Source: Kiloniellaceae bacterium (lineage in GTDB: Bacteria > Pseudomonadota > Alphaproteobacteria > Kiloniellales > J153). From it: 39,130 nt of DNA. Both the position numbers and the translations under genes were made by a program. The stretch lies in assembly GCA_021776135.1 (NCBI GenBank), contig JAJFGL010000025.1, positions 1 through 39,130 on the forward strand, given 5' to 3'. The notes beneath the pieces are model-generated. The model was not told the DNA's origin and ran no database searches. It saw nothing but the letters and a program-made list of their open reading frames with translations. Numbering within the stretch: the first letter of the stretch is position 1; each line of letters starts with the position of its first letter. Of this stretch, positions 16,133 through 23,910 are shown in pieces.

Positions 16133-16333
16133 ATGGCCGCTAAAAAAAGTCTCATTCGGGTAACTATCAGCGTCGACAAGGACGATTATGCCGCAGTGGG
16201 CACTCTGGCGGAGCAAGCGAAAGTTTCTGCATCCTGGCCAATCAGCCAGGCAATTCGCGACTTTCTCGACAAGTACGGGGAGCACGGTCAGCCTGAGCTT
16301 GCCTTGCGGCTCGCGAACAAGCGCACGATGTGA
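16133..16333 (+). CDS. Ribbon-helix-helix (CopG/Arc-type) DNA-binding protein
   Basis: Encodes 66 aa. SLIRVTISVDKDDYAAVGTLA, shown as SLIRVTISVDKD plus DYAAVGTLA, matches the beta-strand and first helix of RHH proteins, and VSASWPISQAIRDFLDKYG matches the second helix. RHH proteins are small dimeric repressors that often control their own operons. It is the first gene of the restriction-modification island, 10 bp upstream of the methyltransferase gene. It may serve as the controller, a place more often held by helix-turn-helix C proteins, or be an antitoxin-like remnant; no toxin gene follows. GGGG at 16121 may act as ribosome binding site. Confidence 0.7.
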   Translation: MAAKKSLIRVTISVDKDDYAAVGTLAEQAKVSASWPISQAIRDFLDKYGEHGQPELALRLANKRTM

Positions 16334-16343
16334 GGGGGCGGGC

Positions 16344-18581
16344 TTGACCAAGACGGAACTTCAGAATCGACGGGTGGATGAGAAACGGCAGTGTTCGGCT
16401 CGTGTTGCGCCGTCTGCCCCGCGGCAAGAGAGTTCCGTGCTCAAAACCGGTATGGAGCAGGAAGCCTTGCGCTTGGACATTCCCCGGCGCGGACATGTTC
16501 TCTCGACCGCAGCCGAAACCTATGGCCGTCCCCTCCGTGATGCTGTCGCGGTTCTCTCCCGTTCACTCGCCAGAAAGCGCCGGTGCGCCGATCACCATCA
16601 GTCACTCTTCGGAATCGCGCGCTGGCAACCATTGCCAGACATGGTCCGCTCACCGGCTGAAATGGCGTCCTGGGCGATTGTGTCGATGTGGGCGTCTGCT
16701 ATAGCCAGCGAAGCTCTCCCCGCTACAGCTTCCTTGCAGGATGCCGAGTGTTGGTTCTTCGGCACTGACGCGCCGGGCCGATTGACGAGCCTGCCATCAG
16801 ACCAGGCCATCCACAGAGCTCAAACCCTTCTTGGCTCTGAGCCTGATCCTGCCGCCTACTTCCAACTGCTCCCCTATGTGCTCGACCCTCACGGACCGGG
16901 AAGCCGATTGAGTGTAAGACGCGATCCGGGCACCCACACAGCGCGGACCCGCAAGCGTGCCGAAGGCATTTTCTACACGCCGGCGGATGTCGCTGAATAC
17001 ATGGCCGCTGCCTGCCTGGATTCGATGGATGCCGACGATCCGCCTGCGGTATTTGATCCGGCATGCGGAACAGGCGTCTTCCTTCGAGCCGCGCTAAAGC
17101 TGCTTCGGCGACGCCATCTTGATAGGTGCGCATTCGAACTCGCATCGGAATTACTGTTCGGGGTGGATATCGACCCTTGGCCGCTCAATGCGGCTGCGTT
17201 CGTATTGCTTACAGACATATGGAAGGAAGGGCAGGGCGAGAGGTCAACACCCGCAGCGTTGTGGCGGCGGTTGCGTCTTAACTTCGCATGTATCGACACA
17301 TTACGGATTGATCCGGCAGAGGCCAAGAGCTGTTGTGCCAACCGCAGTGAATTTCCGCAAGCTGCGAATGCTGACGTGCACACTCTCTCCGGCGCAGACG
17401 AGGCCGCAGGGAGACGGGTGCCTCTACCGCTCCTATTCCCCTCTCTCAATCGTGGCCCCAGTATAATTATCGGCAATCCGCCCTATGCCAATATTGGCGA
17501 TCGCGATGATTTCTCGACGCTTGGCTATGCCTTCGAGACTTTAGCCGTCAAGCCTCAGTGGGGCGCGGAAATTTATTTGCCCTTTGTCGAGCAGATGATC
17601 CGGCTCGCAGCCCGTGACAGGAGCGCAGGCGCTATGGTGCTGCCCCTGTCCCTAGCCTGTAATGTAGGTCCGCAATTTGCCACGGCCCGCAAGCTGATCG
17701 GAGAGACACCGGGTGACTGGCGGTTCGCGTTTTTCGACAGGGAACCGCACGCCCTGTTTGGTGAGGACGTGAAGACACGTAACGCCATCATCGTTTGGTC
17801 GCGCACACAATCCGAAACGGAATCCGCTCTGGCAACGGGACCGATGCGAAAGTGGCGCGGCGAAAGCCGGTCCGCCATGTTCGGAAGTCTTCGGTTCACC
17901 GCGATCGACAGCGACATACGCACCGGCATTCCGAAGATCGATGGCGAATGTCAAGCAGTAGCGCTCAAAGTGCTGGGCGCGCGCAAGACGTGTCTTGATC
18001 TGGCTGTAAAGGATATCACGCGCCTCAACCTTGCTCGCGTACCAAATGTGGATAATCATACCGTTTTTGTCGGCCCAACCGCTTACAATTTTCTCAACGT
18101 CTTCCTGAAACCGCCTAGCGGCTTGTCAGCGAGCGGCCAAGTGCTTTCGGAGCATCCTCTCTATGCCATCTCATGCACATCACCCGAAGATGCGCTCGCT
18201 GTGTTCGCTGTCCTGACCAGCCACTTGGCCTACTGGTGGTGGCACACGCACGGTGACGGTTTCCACGTATCCAAGCGATTCATCTCCTCGCTGCCGTTCG
18301 GCCTTGAATTGCTGACAGGTGCTACGGCAGGAAAGCTCACTGCCAGCGGCGACGAGCTGTGGTCAAAGATGAGATTGAATCCCGTCATCAGCCTTAATCG
18401 CGGTCGGACTTCCCTCGCGTATACGCCTAACGGCCATGATGTCATCCGGCGCAAAGCAGATCAGGTGCTGGCCGATCTTGCTGGCATTGAGAGCGCTTTC
18501 GTTAACGAACTTCAGCAATTCACGACGCACACTGTAGCGGCCAAGCTACGCCAACCAGCAATCGCAGAAACTGTAAAATAG
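16344..18581 (+). CDS. N6-adenine-type DNA methyltransferase (Eco57I/type I-like, class I)
   Basis: Encodes 745 aa. The methyltransferase core runs in gamma-class order: GIFYTPADVAEYM (motif X, residues 208-220), FDPACGTGVFLRAA (motif I, SAM binding, 238-244 DPACGTG), GVDIDPWPLNAAA (motif II) and IIIGNPPYANIG (motif IV, NPPY at 378-381). A C-terminal part with FHVSKRFISSLPF resembles target-recognition regions of such enzymes. The N-terminal 200 residues are uncharacterised and show no obvious nuclease motif. The TTG at 16344 was chosen because GAGGGGG precedes it and the ORF upstream overlaps the RHH gene. Codon use is less GC-rich than the flanks. It presumably protects the host from the nuclease at 19679. 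Confidence 0.85.
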   Translation: MTKTELQNRRVDEKRQCSARVAPSAPRQESSVLKTGMEQEALRLDIPRRGHVLSTAAETYGRPLRDAVAVLSRSLARKRRCADHHQSLFGIARWQPLPDMVRSPAEMASWAIVSMWASAIASEALPATASLQDAECWFFGTDAPGRLTSLPSDQAIHRAQTLLGSEPDPAAYFQLLPYVLDPHGPGSRLSVRRDPGTHTARTRKRAEGIFYTPADVAEYMAAACLDSMDADDPPAVFDPACGTGVFLRAALKLLRRRHLDRCAFELASELLFGVDIDPWPLNAAAFVLLTDIWKEGQGERSTPAALWRRLRLNFACIDTLRIDPAEAKSCCANRSEFPQAANADVHTLSGADEAAGRRVPLPLLFPSLNRGPSIIIGNPPYANIGDRDDFSTLGYAFETLAVKPQWGAEIYLPFVEQMIRLAARDRSAGAMVLPLSLACNVGPQFATARKLIGETPGDWRFAFFDREPHALFGEDVKTRNAIIVWSRTQSETESALATGPMRKWRGESRSAMFGSLRFTAIDSDIRTGIPKIDGECQAVALKVLGARKTCLDLAVKDITRLNLARVPNVDNHTVFVGPTAYNFLNVFLKPPSGLSASGQVLSEHPLYAISCTSPEDALAVFAVLTSHLAYWWWHTHGDGFHVSKRFISSLPFGLELLTGATAGKLTASGDELWSKMRLNPVISLNRGRTSLAYTPNGHDVIRRKADQVLADLAGIESAFVNELQQFTTHTVAAKLRQPAIAETVK

Positions 18582-18589
18582 GGGGCGGC

Positions 18590-19519
18590 ATGAAGAAGAT
18601 TATTGATCCTGCCATCAAAGAAAAAAGTAAAGTTACTAAGGAAGAATGGCGGGAATACACCAAGACCGTCTGGACTATTGCAAACACGAGACGCGACGAT
18701 CACCCTGCCGTGTTCCCAGATGAAATACCTCATCGTCTGGCAAAGCTTTTTAGTTTCTATGGCGAAAGTGTACTCGACCCCTTTGCTGGATCAGGTACGA
18801 CAGCGCGCGCCGTAATTCCTTTAGGGCGACGCGCGATATGCGTCGACCAGAACGCCGGTTACGTTCGTAACATCAACAAGGAGTGCCGCAAGCTTCACAA
18901 TGGTCACGGGGAAAACTTTGAGTCTCTTCTCGCCGTCCACGGTGACAGCCGCGACATGAACTTCGTCGAGGATAATAGTGTTGGTTTAGTGGTCACGAGC
19001 CCGCCTTATTGGAACAAGGCCGACTATGGGAAATCCAAAAAGAATCTTGGGGACATCGAAAGTTATACAGAATTCCTTGAAGCTACGCGCCCGGTATTCC
19101 AAGAATGCTATCGTGCTCTGATGCCTGGTCGGAAAATCTGCATCGTGACAGCCAACGTCAATCAACACACCGACCACGGCCTGCTGACGTTCCCCCTGGC
19201 AACTGACTTCGCGGTGCTCTTGCGCAGCATCGGCTTTGTCATGATCAATGAAATCATCTGGTCGAAGGACGGCTCCGGCGGAAAATGGGGCTCCTACGGC
19301 GCACAGCGCCCTATTTTCGGAAGCTATCCTTACCCACCAAACTTCCTATTCAAAAACGTTCACGAATACGTCCTCATTTTCGCCAAGCCGGCACCCACCA
19401 AGACAAAGGGGCCGAAAGTGAAGCCATACGGCGATCTTGTGGCTGGTATCGAGCGCCTTGGCACCGGCAGCGGTCTTGATCCTGACGGTGAACCAACCGT
19501 TCCGCCTCTGCATTTGTAA
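18590..19519 (+). CDS. SPPYW-type DNA methyltransferase (probably N4-cytosine or N6-adenine)
   Basis: Encodes 309 aa. LDPFAGSGTTARA (motif I, 62-74) and VVTSPPYWNKADYG (motif IV, 134-147) are clear. SPPYW is the form usual in N4-cytosine enzymes of the beta class. In that class motif IV comes first and a WTI..RR..HPAVFPEELP segment leads into motif I at the C terminus. Here VWTIANTRRDDHPAVFPDEIP sits at the N terminus (28-47) before motif I, so the protein looks circularly permuted relative to beta enzymes. It starts 8 bp after the first methyltransferase gene with AGGGGGC before the ATG. Two methyltransferases fit a non-palindromic recognition site. Confidence 0.85.
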   Translation: MKKIIDPAIKEKSKVTKEEWREYTKTVWTIANTRRDDHPAVFPDEIPHRLAKLFSFYGESVLDPFAGSGTTARAVIPLGRRAICVDQNAGYVRNINKECRKLHNGHGENFESLLAVHGDSRDMNFVEDNSVGLVVTSPPYWNKADYGKSKKNLGDIESYTEFLEATRPVFQECYRALMPGRKICIVTANVNQHTDHGLLTFPLATDFAVLLRSIGFVMINEIIWSKDGSGGKWGSYGAQRPIFGSYPYPPNFLFKNVHEYVLIFAKPAPTKTKGPKVKPYGDLVAGIERLGTGSGLDPDGEPTVPPLHL

Positions 19520-19678
19520 ACAGTGCAAGGGGTGATCCGATGCAGATGGGCTACCTCATGCAGAACCCAACTTGTAGCAACGTAATTATATTCGACAGCT
19601 CTACTGGACCTTTCGCAGCTCACACTCAGACGTGGCGGAGGTGCTGCAATGTAAATTTGTGGGCAAGGAGGGGAATCT

Positions 19679-20818
19679 TTGTTTTATAATCAACCGCTAG
19701 CGGTCCGGTTCGGGACAGAACTGCTTCGTCATATCGACGAAACGGACCAGATCGATCCATTCTGGGATTCGCTTGACATCGCTGTGGCTTGGGTTCGTGC
19801 CTCGGGAATGGCGCACCTGACGGATCGCCTCGCGAACTTCTTGCACCATGGCGGCCAATTGTCGATCATTGTTGGGATCGACCTCCAGAACACCACACGC
19901 GAAGGGTTACAGGCGCTTCTCGATTTGGAGCAGCACGGCCACTGCGAAACGTATGTCTATCATAATGAGGCTGGCAGCATATTTCATCCAAAGCTGTACC
20001 TTTTTCGCAACGAAGAGGAAGCACGATTGATCGTCGGATCAAACAACATCACCGAGGCCGGCCTCTATGTGAATGTTGAAGCTGGCTTACAGGTCGATAC
20101 CGAAGTAGATGCGTCGGTCATAGTTCAGACGCTGGATGCGATCTCATCGTGGAAGGACACCACGAGCCGACTTGCTGTACGACTGGACCCTGAATTTTTG
20201 GATCACCTGATCCGCGAAGGCTACTTACCTGACGAATTGGCAGCTAGGGCAAAATTTCAGGGGGAAAGAACAAGGCGATCTACTTCCGGCAACCCTCCGC
20301 TTTTTGCGTCAAGAAGGTTTGCGGCGCCAGCACGCGCGCGCGCAGCTTCTCGCCTCGCCGTATCCCCAGCCGGTGACCAAGCTGGAACGACAACTGCGCG
20401 ACCTGAGACTGCACAGCTAGCGGCCTCGCCTGGAACAGTTCTACTAATGCGATTAAGAAAAGCGTCTGTAACAGACCGTCCAACGCAAACACAAATACCT
20501 TTCCGCGTCGTAGACGCCTTCTTTCAAAGTGCCCCGGAGGTTCTAAGTGCACACTCTGGCGACACACATGGAATTATCCATGCTTCTGCCAGAGGTAGTC
20601 GGAACACAATAAAACTCGAGATTCCAGAAATGAGGGGTTATGTACAGCCAATAGCCCGGTTCGAAAGGACGCCAGATGGTATAGTGTATGAGACCTATGA
20701 TGTCGGTTCACCGCAAGGAAATCAGATCATGGCTTCACTCGAAGAAGGAAGGCGTGACGGGACAACTCAAATGACGATTAGAGATGCCGAGAGGGCTACA
20801 TGGTGGCGCTTTATTTAA
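19679..20818 (+). CDS. Phospholipase-D-fold restriction endonuclease (BfiI/NgoFVII-like)
   Basis: Encodes 379 aa. One HKD motif is present: HPKLYLFR (His103, Lys105) followed by LIVGSNNITEAGL (Gly120-Ser121-Asn122). PLD-type nucleases with a single HKD motif, such as BfiI, form one active site per dimer and need no metal. An Ala/Arg/Pro-rich linker (about 200-250) leads to a C-terminal region with TQIPFRVVDAFFQ and TWWRFI, in the place of the B3-like DNA-binding domain of BfiI and NgoFVII. The start is TTG at 19679, placed 5 nt after AAGGAGGGG. Weak start plus a 159-bp gap behind the methyltransferases may delay its production. Function is inferred from fold and context. Confidence 0.75.
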   Translation: MFYNQPLAVRFGTELLRHIDETDQIDPFWDSLDIAVAWVRASGMAHLTDRLANFLHHGGQLSIIVGIDLQNTTREGLQALLDLEQHGHCETYVYHNEAGSIFHPKLYLFRNEEEARLIVGSNNITEAGLYVNVEAGLQVDTEVDASVIVQTLDAISSWKDTTSRLAVRLDPEFLDHLIREGYLPDELAARAKFQGERTRRSTSGNPPLFASRRFAAPARARAASRLAVSPAGDQAGTTTARPETAQLAASPGTVLLMRLRKASVTDRPTQTQIPFRVVDAFFQSAPEVLSAHSGDTHGIIHASARGSRNTIKLEIPEMRGYVQPIARFERTPDGIVYETYDVGSPQGNQIMASLEEGRRDGTTQMTIRDAERATWWRFI

Positions 20819-21156
20819 GACCTTTGGCCAGCGACAATCGATTGATTTAGTGTCGGCTCGCTACTTCGACAGCCATTCAGCGTAAGCCTGTTCATCGATC
20901 ATCGGCACCGTGCCGCTGAAATGGAGCTGCGAAATCAACCTGAACAGGAAGGCCGTTGCCGATGACCTGAGCCCCGCAAACTTCCCCGTTCAAGGAGGAG
21001 GGAGTTAGAAGAAGTACACAGCTACCGTTCCCTCCCCACGGAGAGGGAGAGCCGGGGTGGGGGTCTGCGATGTCGGGCACGGCTTCATGCGGGGGTGCGT
21101 GAACTTAAACCGGGCGCTAGTCGATCGGGGTCCGGGATGACGATTGGCGGCGGCCC
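20819..21156. other. 338-bp region at the right border of the island
   Basis: No complete gene was found. It contains a gene remnant on the minus strand (20861-20989) and, at about 21029-21062, a degenerate CCCTCCCC..GAGAGGGA hairpin resembling dispersed intergenic repeats. After that GC content returns to the level of the core genome. Confidence 0.55.
20861..20989 (-). pseudogene. Truncated gene end, unknown protein
   Basis: On the minus strand 42 codons are open up to TAG at 20861-20863. The peptide, for instance AFLFRLISQLHFSG followed by TVPMIDEQAYAEWLSK, reads like the C terminus of a real protein. A stop codon precedes it in frame and no start site is present, so it is probably debris. 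It lies just outside the restriction-modification genes and may mark an earlier insertion or deletion event. The family is not recognised. Confidence 0.4.
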
Positions 21157-21810
21157 CTAGGGCTCCTGCCCGCGCTGGGCGGGGTCGTAGATTTCCAGAT
21201 CGCCGTGGTCGAAGGCCTTGGCGTCGATGGCCATGCCGTAGCGGGGATCGACCAGGGAGACCTCGGTGCGCACCCCCTGGGCGTCGACCACCTGCCACTT
21301 GCGCAAGGACAGGGGCGCGTCCTCGAACACCAGGGTGATTTCGCCGATATCCGGATTGCCGGTATCGCGCAGGCTAACCCGCAGGGTGCCGCGTTCCTGG
21401 ATCACCTTTTCGACTTGCACGCCACCGGATAGCTTGACCTCCTCGCGCACCAGGAACCACAGGGGCGTCTCCGCCAGGGGCAGGAAACTGGCCTGCTTCA
21501 ATTCCCGGTCGTAGAACAACAGCGTCGCGTCATTGGCGATGAGCAAGACCGGCACCGGCGGATCGTAATCGAAGCGCAAGCGCCCAGGACGGTCGATCAA
21601 GACCTCCCCTTCGGCGTAAGACCCGTTGGAGGAAATCTGCACGAAACGCGCCCGCAAGGTCGAAATACCGTTCAGATAGCCAAGCGCGCGCGCGACATTG
21701 GCCTCATCGGCAGGCGTTAGCGCCGCCGCCCGCGAGGGAGCGGGGACGGCGGCCATGAGCCCGGCCAGAAGCAGGGCCGCCGGTAGATATCTAAGAAAGA
21801 ATCGCGCCAA
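21157..21810 (-). CDS. lolA: LolA-like outer-membrane lipoprotein carrier protein
   Basis: Encodes 217 aa. FLRYLPAALLLAGLMAAVPAPSRA is a signal peptide (shown as FLRYLPAALLLAG plus LMAAVPAPSRA). The mature part has LNGISTLRARFVQISSNGSYAEG, given here as LNGISTLRARF plus VQISSNGSYAEG, then RPGRLRFDYDPP, the LolA pattern. LolA shuttles lipoproteins through the periplasm from LolCDE to the outer membrane. No ATG is available; TTG at 21810 is the best start and is weakly supported. In many alphaproteobacteria lolA neighbours ftsK and xthA; here ftsK is missing from the neighbourhood and xthA is about 7 kb away with the island between. Confidence 0.82.
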   Translation of the reverse strand: MARFFLRYLPAALLLAGLMAAVPAPSRAAALTPADEANVARALGYLNGISTLRARFVQISSNGSYAEGEVLIDRPGRLRFDYDPPVPVLLIANDATLLFYDRELKQASFLPLAETPLWFLVREEVKLSGGVQVEKVIQERGTLRVSLRDTGNPDIGEITLVFEDAPLSLRKWQVVDAQGVRTEVSLVDPRYGMAIDAKAFDHGDLEIYDPAQRGQEP

Positions 21811-21900
21811 GAGAGAATACCGTGTGCGGATGGAGACTATAAGTAATACGGAGACGAGGGAATTTCCATCCCTTGGCGGCGCGCGCGCACCACAACGAGA

Positions 21901-21931
21901 AGAGCCGCGGCTGGGGGACCGCGGCTCTTTT
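21901..21931 (+). terminator. Strong factor-independent terminator without an obvious gene
   Basis: AGAGCCGCGG (21901-21910) pairs perfectly with CCGCGGCTCT (21919-21928) around an 8-nt loop and is followed by TTTT. It reads in the plus direction, but the only gene to its left (lolA) is on the minus strand, so it has no annotated client. A short plus-strand RNA starting within about 21790-21870 is possible; no clear promoter was found. Confidence 0.65.
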
Positions 21932-21999
21932 GGGGTATTAGGGTAGTATGGGTACTAATCCAGGGAAGGGTTAGGTATGTATATTAAGCCCCCAGTTTA

Positions 22000-22014
22000 T
22001 TAACAAAGTGTTAA
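22000..22014. promoter_or_regulatory. Candidate CtrA binding site
   Basis: TTAA (22000-22003), 7 bp, TTAA (22011-22014) matches the CtrA consensus exactly. It is 58 bp upstream of the PPOX-family gene and in the intergenic region also facing lolA. The surroundings are AT-rich compared with the genome. Confidence 0.4.
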
Positions 22015-22071
22015 CGCCGGGGCCGGTTTCCTTCATAATCGCCACCGCGCCCAGGAAAGAGCCCCCTATTC

Positions 22072-22683
22072 ATGTCAAAAATTACGAGCCTTGAGGAACT
22101 GGAGGCCATTTACGGGGAGCCGGCCGAGGCCGCCACGGTCAAGGTCGCGGATCGGATAACGCCCCCCTACGCGGCCCTGATCGCCGCTTCGCCCTTCGCC
22201 GCCCTGGCCAGCGCCGGGCCGGAGGGCCTGGATTGCACGCCGCGCGGCGATGGGCCGGGTTTCGTGCGGGTTCACGACGCGCGGACCCTGATGATTCCCG
22301 ACCGGCGCGGCAACAACCGGGTCGATACCCTGCGTAATATTCTGCGCGATCCGCGCGTCGCGCTGCTGTTCCTGATACCGGGGTCCGGGACCACCCTGCG
22401 GGTCAACGGCCAGGCCCATATCGAGGCCGGGCCCGATTTGCTGGCCTCCTTCGCGGTCGATGGGAAGGCGCCGCGCAGCGTCATCGCGATCGCGGTCGAG
22501 GAGGTCTATTTCCAGTGCGCCCGGGCGATTCTGCGCGCCGATCTTTGGAACCCGGAGAAACACCCGGACCCCAAGACCCTGCCCAGTCCCGGCCAAATCC
22601 TGGCCGCGCGAAGCCAAGACCGGGTCGGCGGCGGCGCCTACGATCGGGCATGGCAGGGCCGGGCAAGGAAAACCCTGTGGTAA
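22072..22683 (+). CDS. Pyridoxamine 5'-phosphate oxidase-family FMN-binding protein
   Basis: Encodes 203 aa. FAALASAGPEGLDCTPRGDGPGF, shown as FAALASAGPEGLD plus CTPRGDGPGF, with LMIPDRRGNNRVDTLRNILRDP (shown as LMIPDRRGNNRVD plus TLRNILRDP) and VALLFLIPGSGTTLRVNG, follows the split-barrel flavin fold of this superfamily, in the branch of about 200 residues often annotated as MSMEG_1061-type. It is not the vitamin B6 enzyme PdxH. The substrate is unknown. ATG at 22072 follows GGAAAGAG. It may lead an operon with the CoA-transferase gene 24 bp downstream. Confidence 0.8.
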   Translation: MSKITSLEELEAIYGEPAEAATVKVADRITPPYAALIAASPFAALASAGPEGLDCTPRGDGPGFVRVHDARTLMIPDRRGNNRVDTLRNILRDPRVALLFLIPGSGTTLRVNGQAHIEAGPDLLASFAVDGKAPRSVIAIAVEEVYFQCARAILRADLWNPEKHPDPKTLPSPGQILAARSQDRVGGGAYDRAWQGRARKTLW

Positions 22684-22707
22684 ACCCAAGCAGGACATAT
22701 CGCTAAC

Positions 22708-23910
22708 ATGCCGGGACCGCTCGACGGATTTAGAGTTATCGACCTCACCGCCATGGTGTCGGGGCCGCTGGCGACCATGATCCTGGCCGACCAGGGCGCG
22801 GACGTGATCAAGGTCGAGAATCCGCGCGGCGGCGACTATACCCGCGCGGTTTCCAACCGGCGCGGCGGCCTATCCGCCTCGTTCCTGAACAACAACCGCA
22901 ACAAGCGTTCCCTGGCCCTTAATTTGAAAGACCCGCGCGGCCGCGAGATTGTGCTGCGCCTGGCCGCCGGGGCCGACGTTTTCGTCCAGAATTTCCGCCC
23001 CGGCGTGGTCGAGCGCCTGGGGCTGGACGAAGCGGCGATCCGTAAGATCGCGCCCAGCATCGTCTACGTCTCGATCAGCGGCTTCGGCGACAGCGGTCCT
23101 TATGCGGGCAAGCCGGTCTACGACCCCCTGGTTCAGGCGCTTTCGGGCCTGACCAGCATACAGGGCGGCGCCGACGACCTGCGCCCGCGTCTGGTGCGCA
23201 CCATCCTGCCCGACAAGCTGACCGGCTTTGCCGCCGCCCAGGCGATCACGGCGGCCTTGTTGAGCCGCGCCCGGACCGGCGCCGGGCAGCACCTCCGCCT
23301 CTCCATGCTCGACGCGGTGGTGTCGTTTCTTTGGCACTCCGACATGGGCAGCCAAACCTTCGTCGGCGACGAGTTCCCCCAGGAGGAAGCGCAAAGTTTC
23401 ATCGACCTGATCTACGAAACCGCCGACGGGCACATCAGCGTCGCGGTTCAATCCGACAAGGAATGGCTGGGCCTGACCCAGGCCCTGGCGCGGCCCGAAT
23501 GGCTGCAGGACGCGCGCTTCAAAACCTCCGCCCTGCGCCACCGCAATATCGACGCGCGCCTGAACCTGACCCAGGAGGTTCTGCGCGCCGAAAGCACGGC
23601 CACCTGGCTGGCGCGTCTGGAGGCGGCGGACGTCCCTTGCGCGCCGGTCTTGCGCCGGGCCGAGGTGATCGACCACCCGCAAATACTGGCCAACGAGATC
23701 GTGACGGTGACCGACCACCCGCACGCCGGTAAGCTGCGCCAAGCCCGCCACGCGCCGCGTTTCTCGGACACCCCGGCGGAGCATCGCCGGGGCGCGCCGG
23801 TCTTGGGGCAACACACCGCCGCGATTCTTAGGCAAGCCGGGGTCACGGAGGATGAATTGCGCGCGCTCGCGGCCGATGCCGTGATCGGCTTGGGCGAGAG
23901 TTCCCCATGA
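22708..23910 (+). CDS. CaiB/BaiF (class III) CoA-transferase
   Basis: Encodes 400 aa, typical of the family. Recognisable parts are LDGFRVIDLTAMVSGPLATM, GADVIKVENPRGGD, FLNNNRNKRSLALNL, NFRPGVVERLGL and VYDPLVQALSGLTS with the conserved active-site Asp. Enzymes of the family move CoA between carboxylic acids in anaerobic or catabolic pathways; the acid used here is not deducible. The stop overlaps the start of the glutathione S-transferase gene in ATGA, indicating translational coupling. Confidence 0.9.
   Translation: MPGPLDGFRVIDLTAMVSGPLATMILADQGADVIKVENPRGGDYTRAVSNRRGGLSASFLNNNRNKRSLALNLKDPRGREIVLRLAAGADVFVQNFRPGVVERLGLDEAAIRKIAPSIVYVSISGFGDSGPYAGKPVYDPLVQALSGLTSIQGGADDLRPRLVRTILPDKLTGFAAAQAITAALLSRARTGAGQHLRLSMLDAVVSFLWHSDMGSQTFVGDEFPQEEAQSFIDLIYETADGHISVAVQSDKEWLGLTQALARPEWLQDARFKTSALRHRNIDARLNLTQEVLRAESTATWLARLEAADVPCAPVLRRAEVIDHPQILANEIVTVTDHPHAGKLRQARHAPRFSDTPAEHRRGAPVLGQHTAAILRQAGVTEDELRALAADAVIGLGESSP

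Noticed and set aside
19540-19689. A 49-residue ORF between the second methyltransferase and the nuclease gene, with AAGGGGTGA before its ATG
   Set aside because: It overlaps the nuclease start, has no DNA-binding or other motif, and its amino-acid order looks random; a controller gene is not supported.
20270-20450. Possible foreign insert or frameshift inside the PLD nuclease gene, because another frame is also open and reads plausibly
   Set aside because: The main frame continues without interruption into a C-terminal domain with expected motifs; an Ala/Arg/Pro-rich linker explains the composition.
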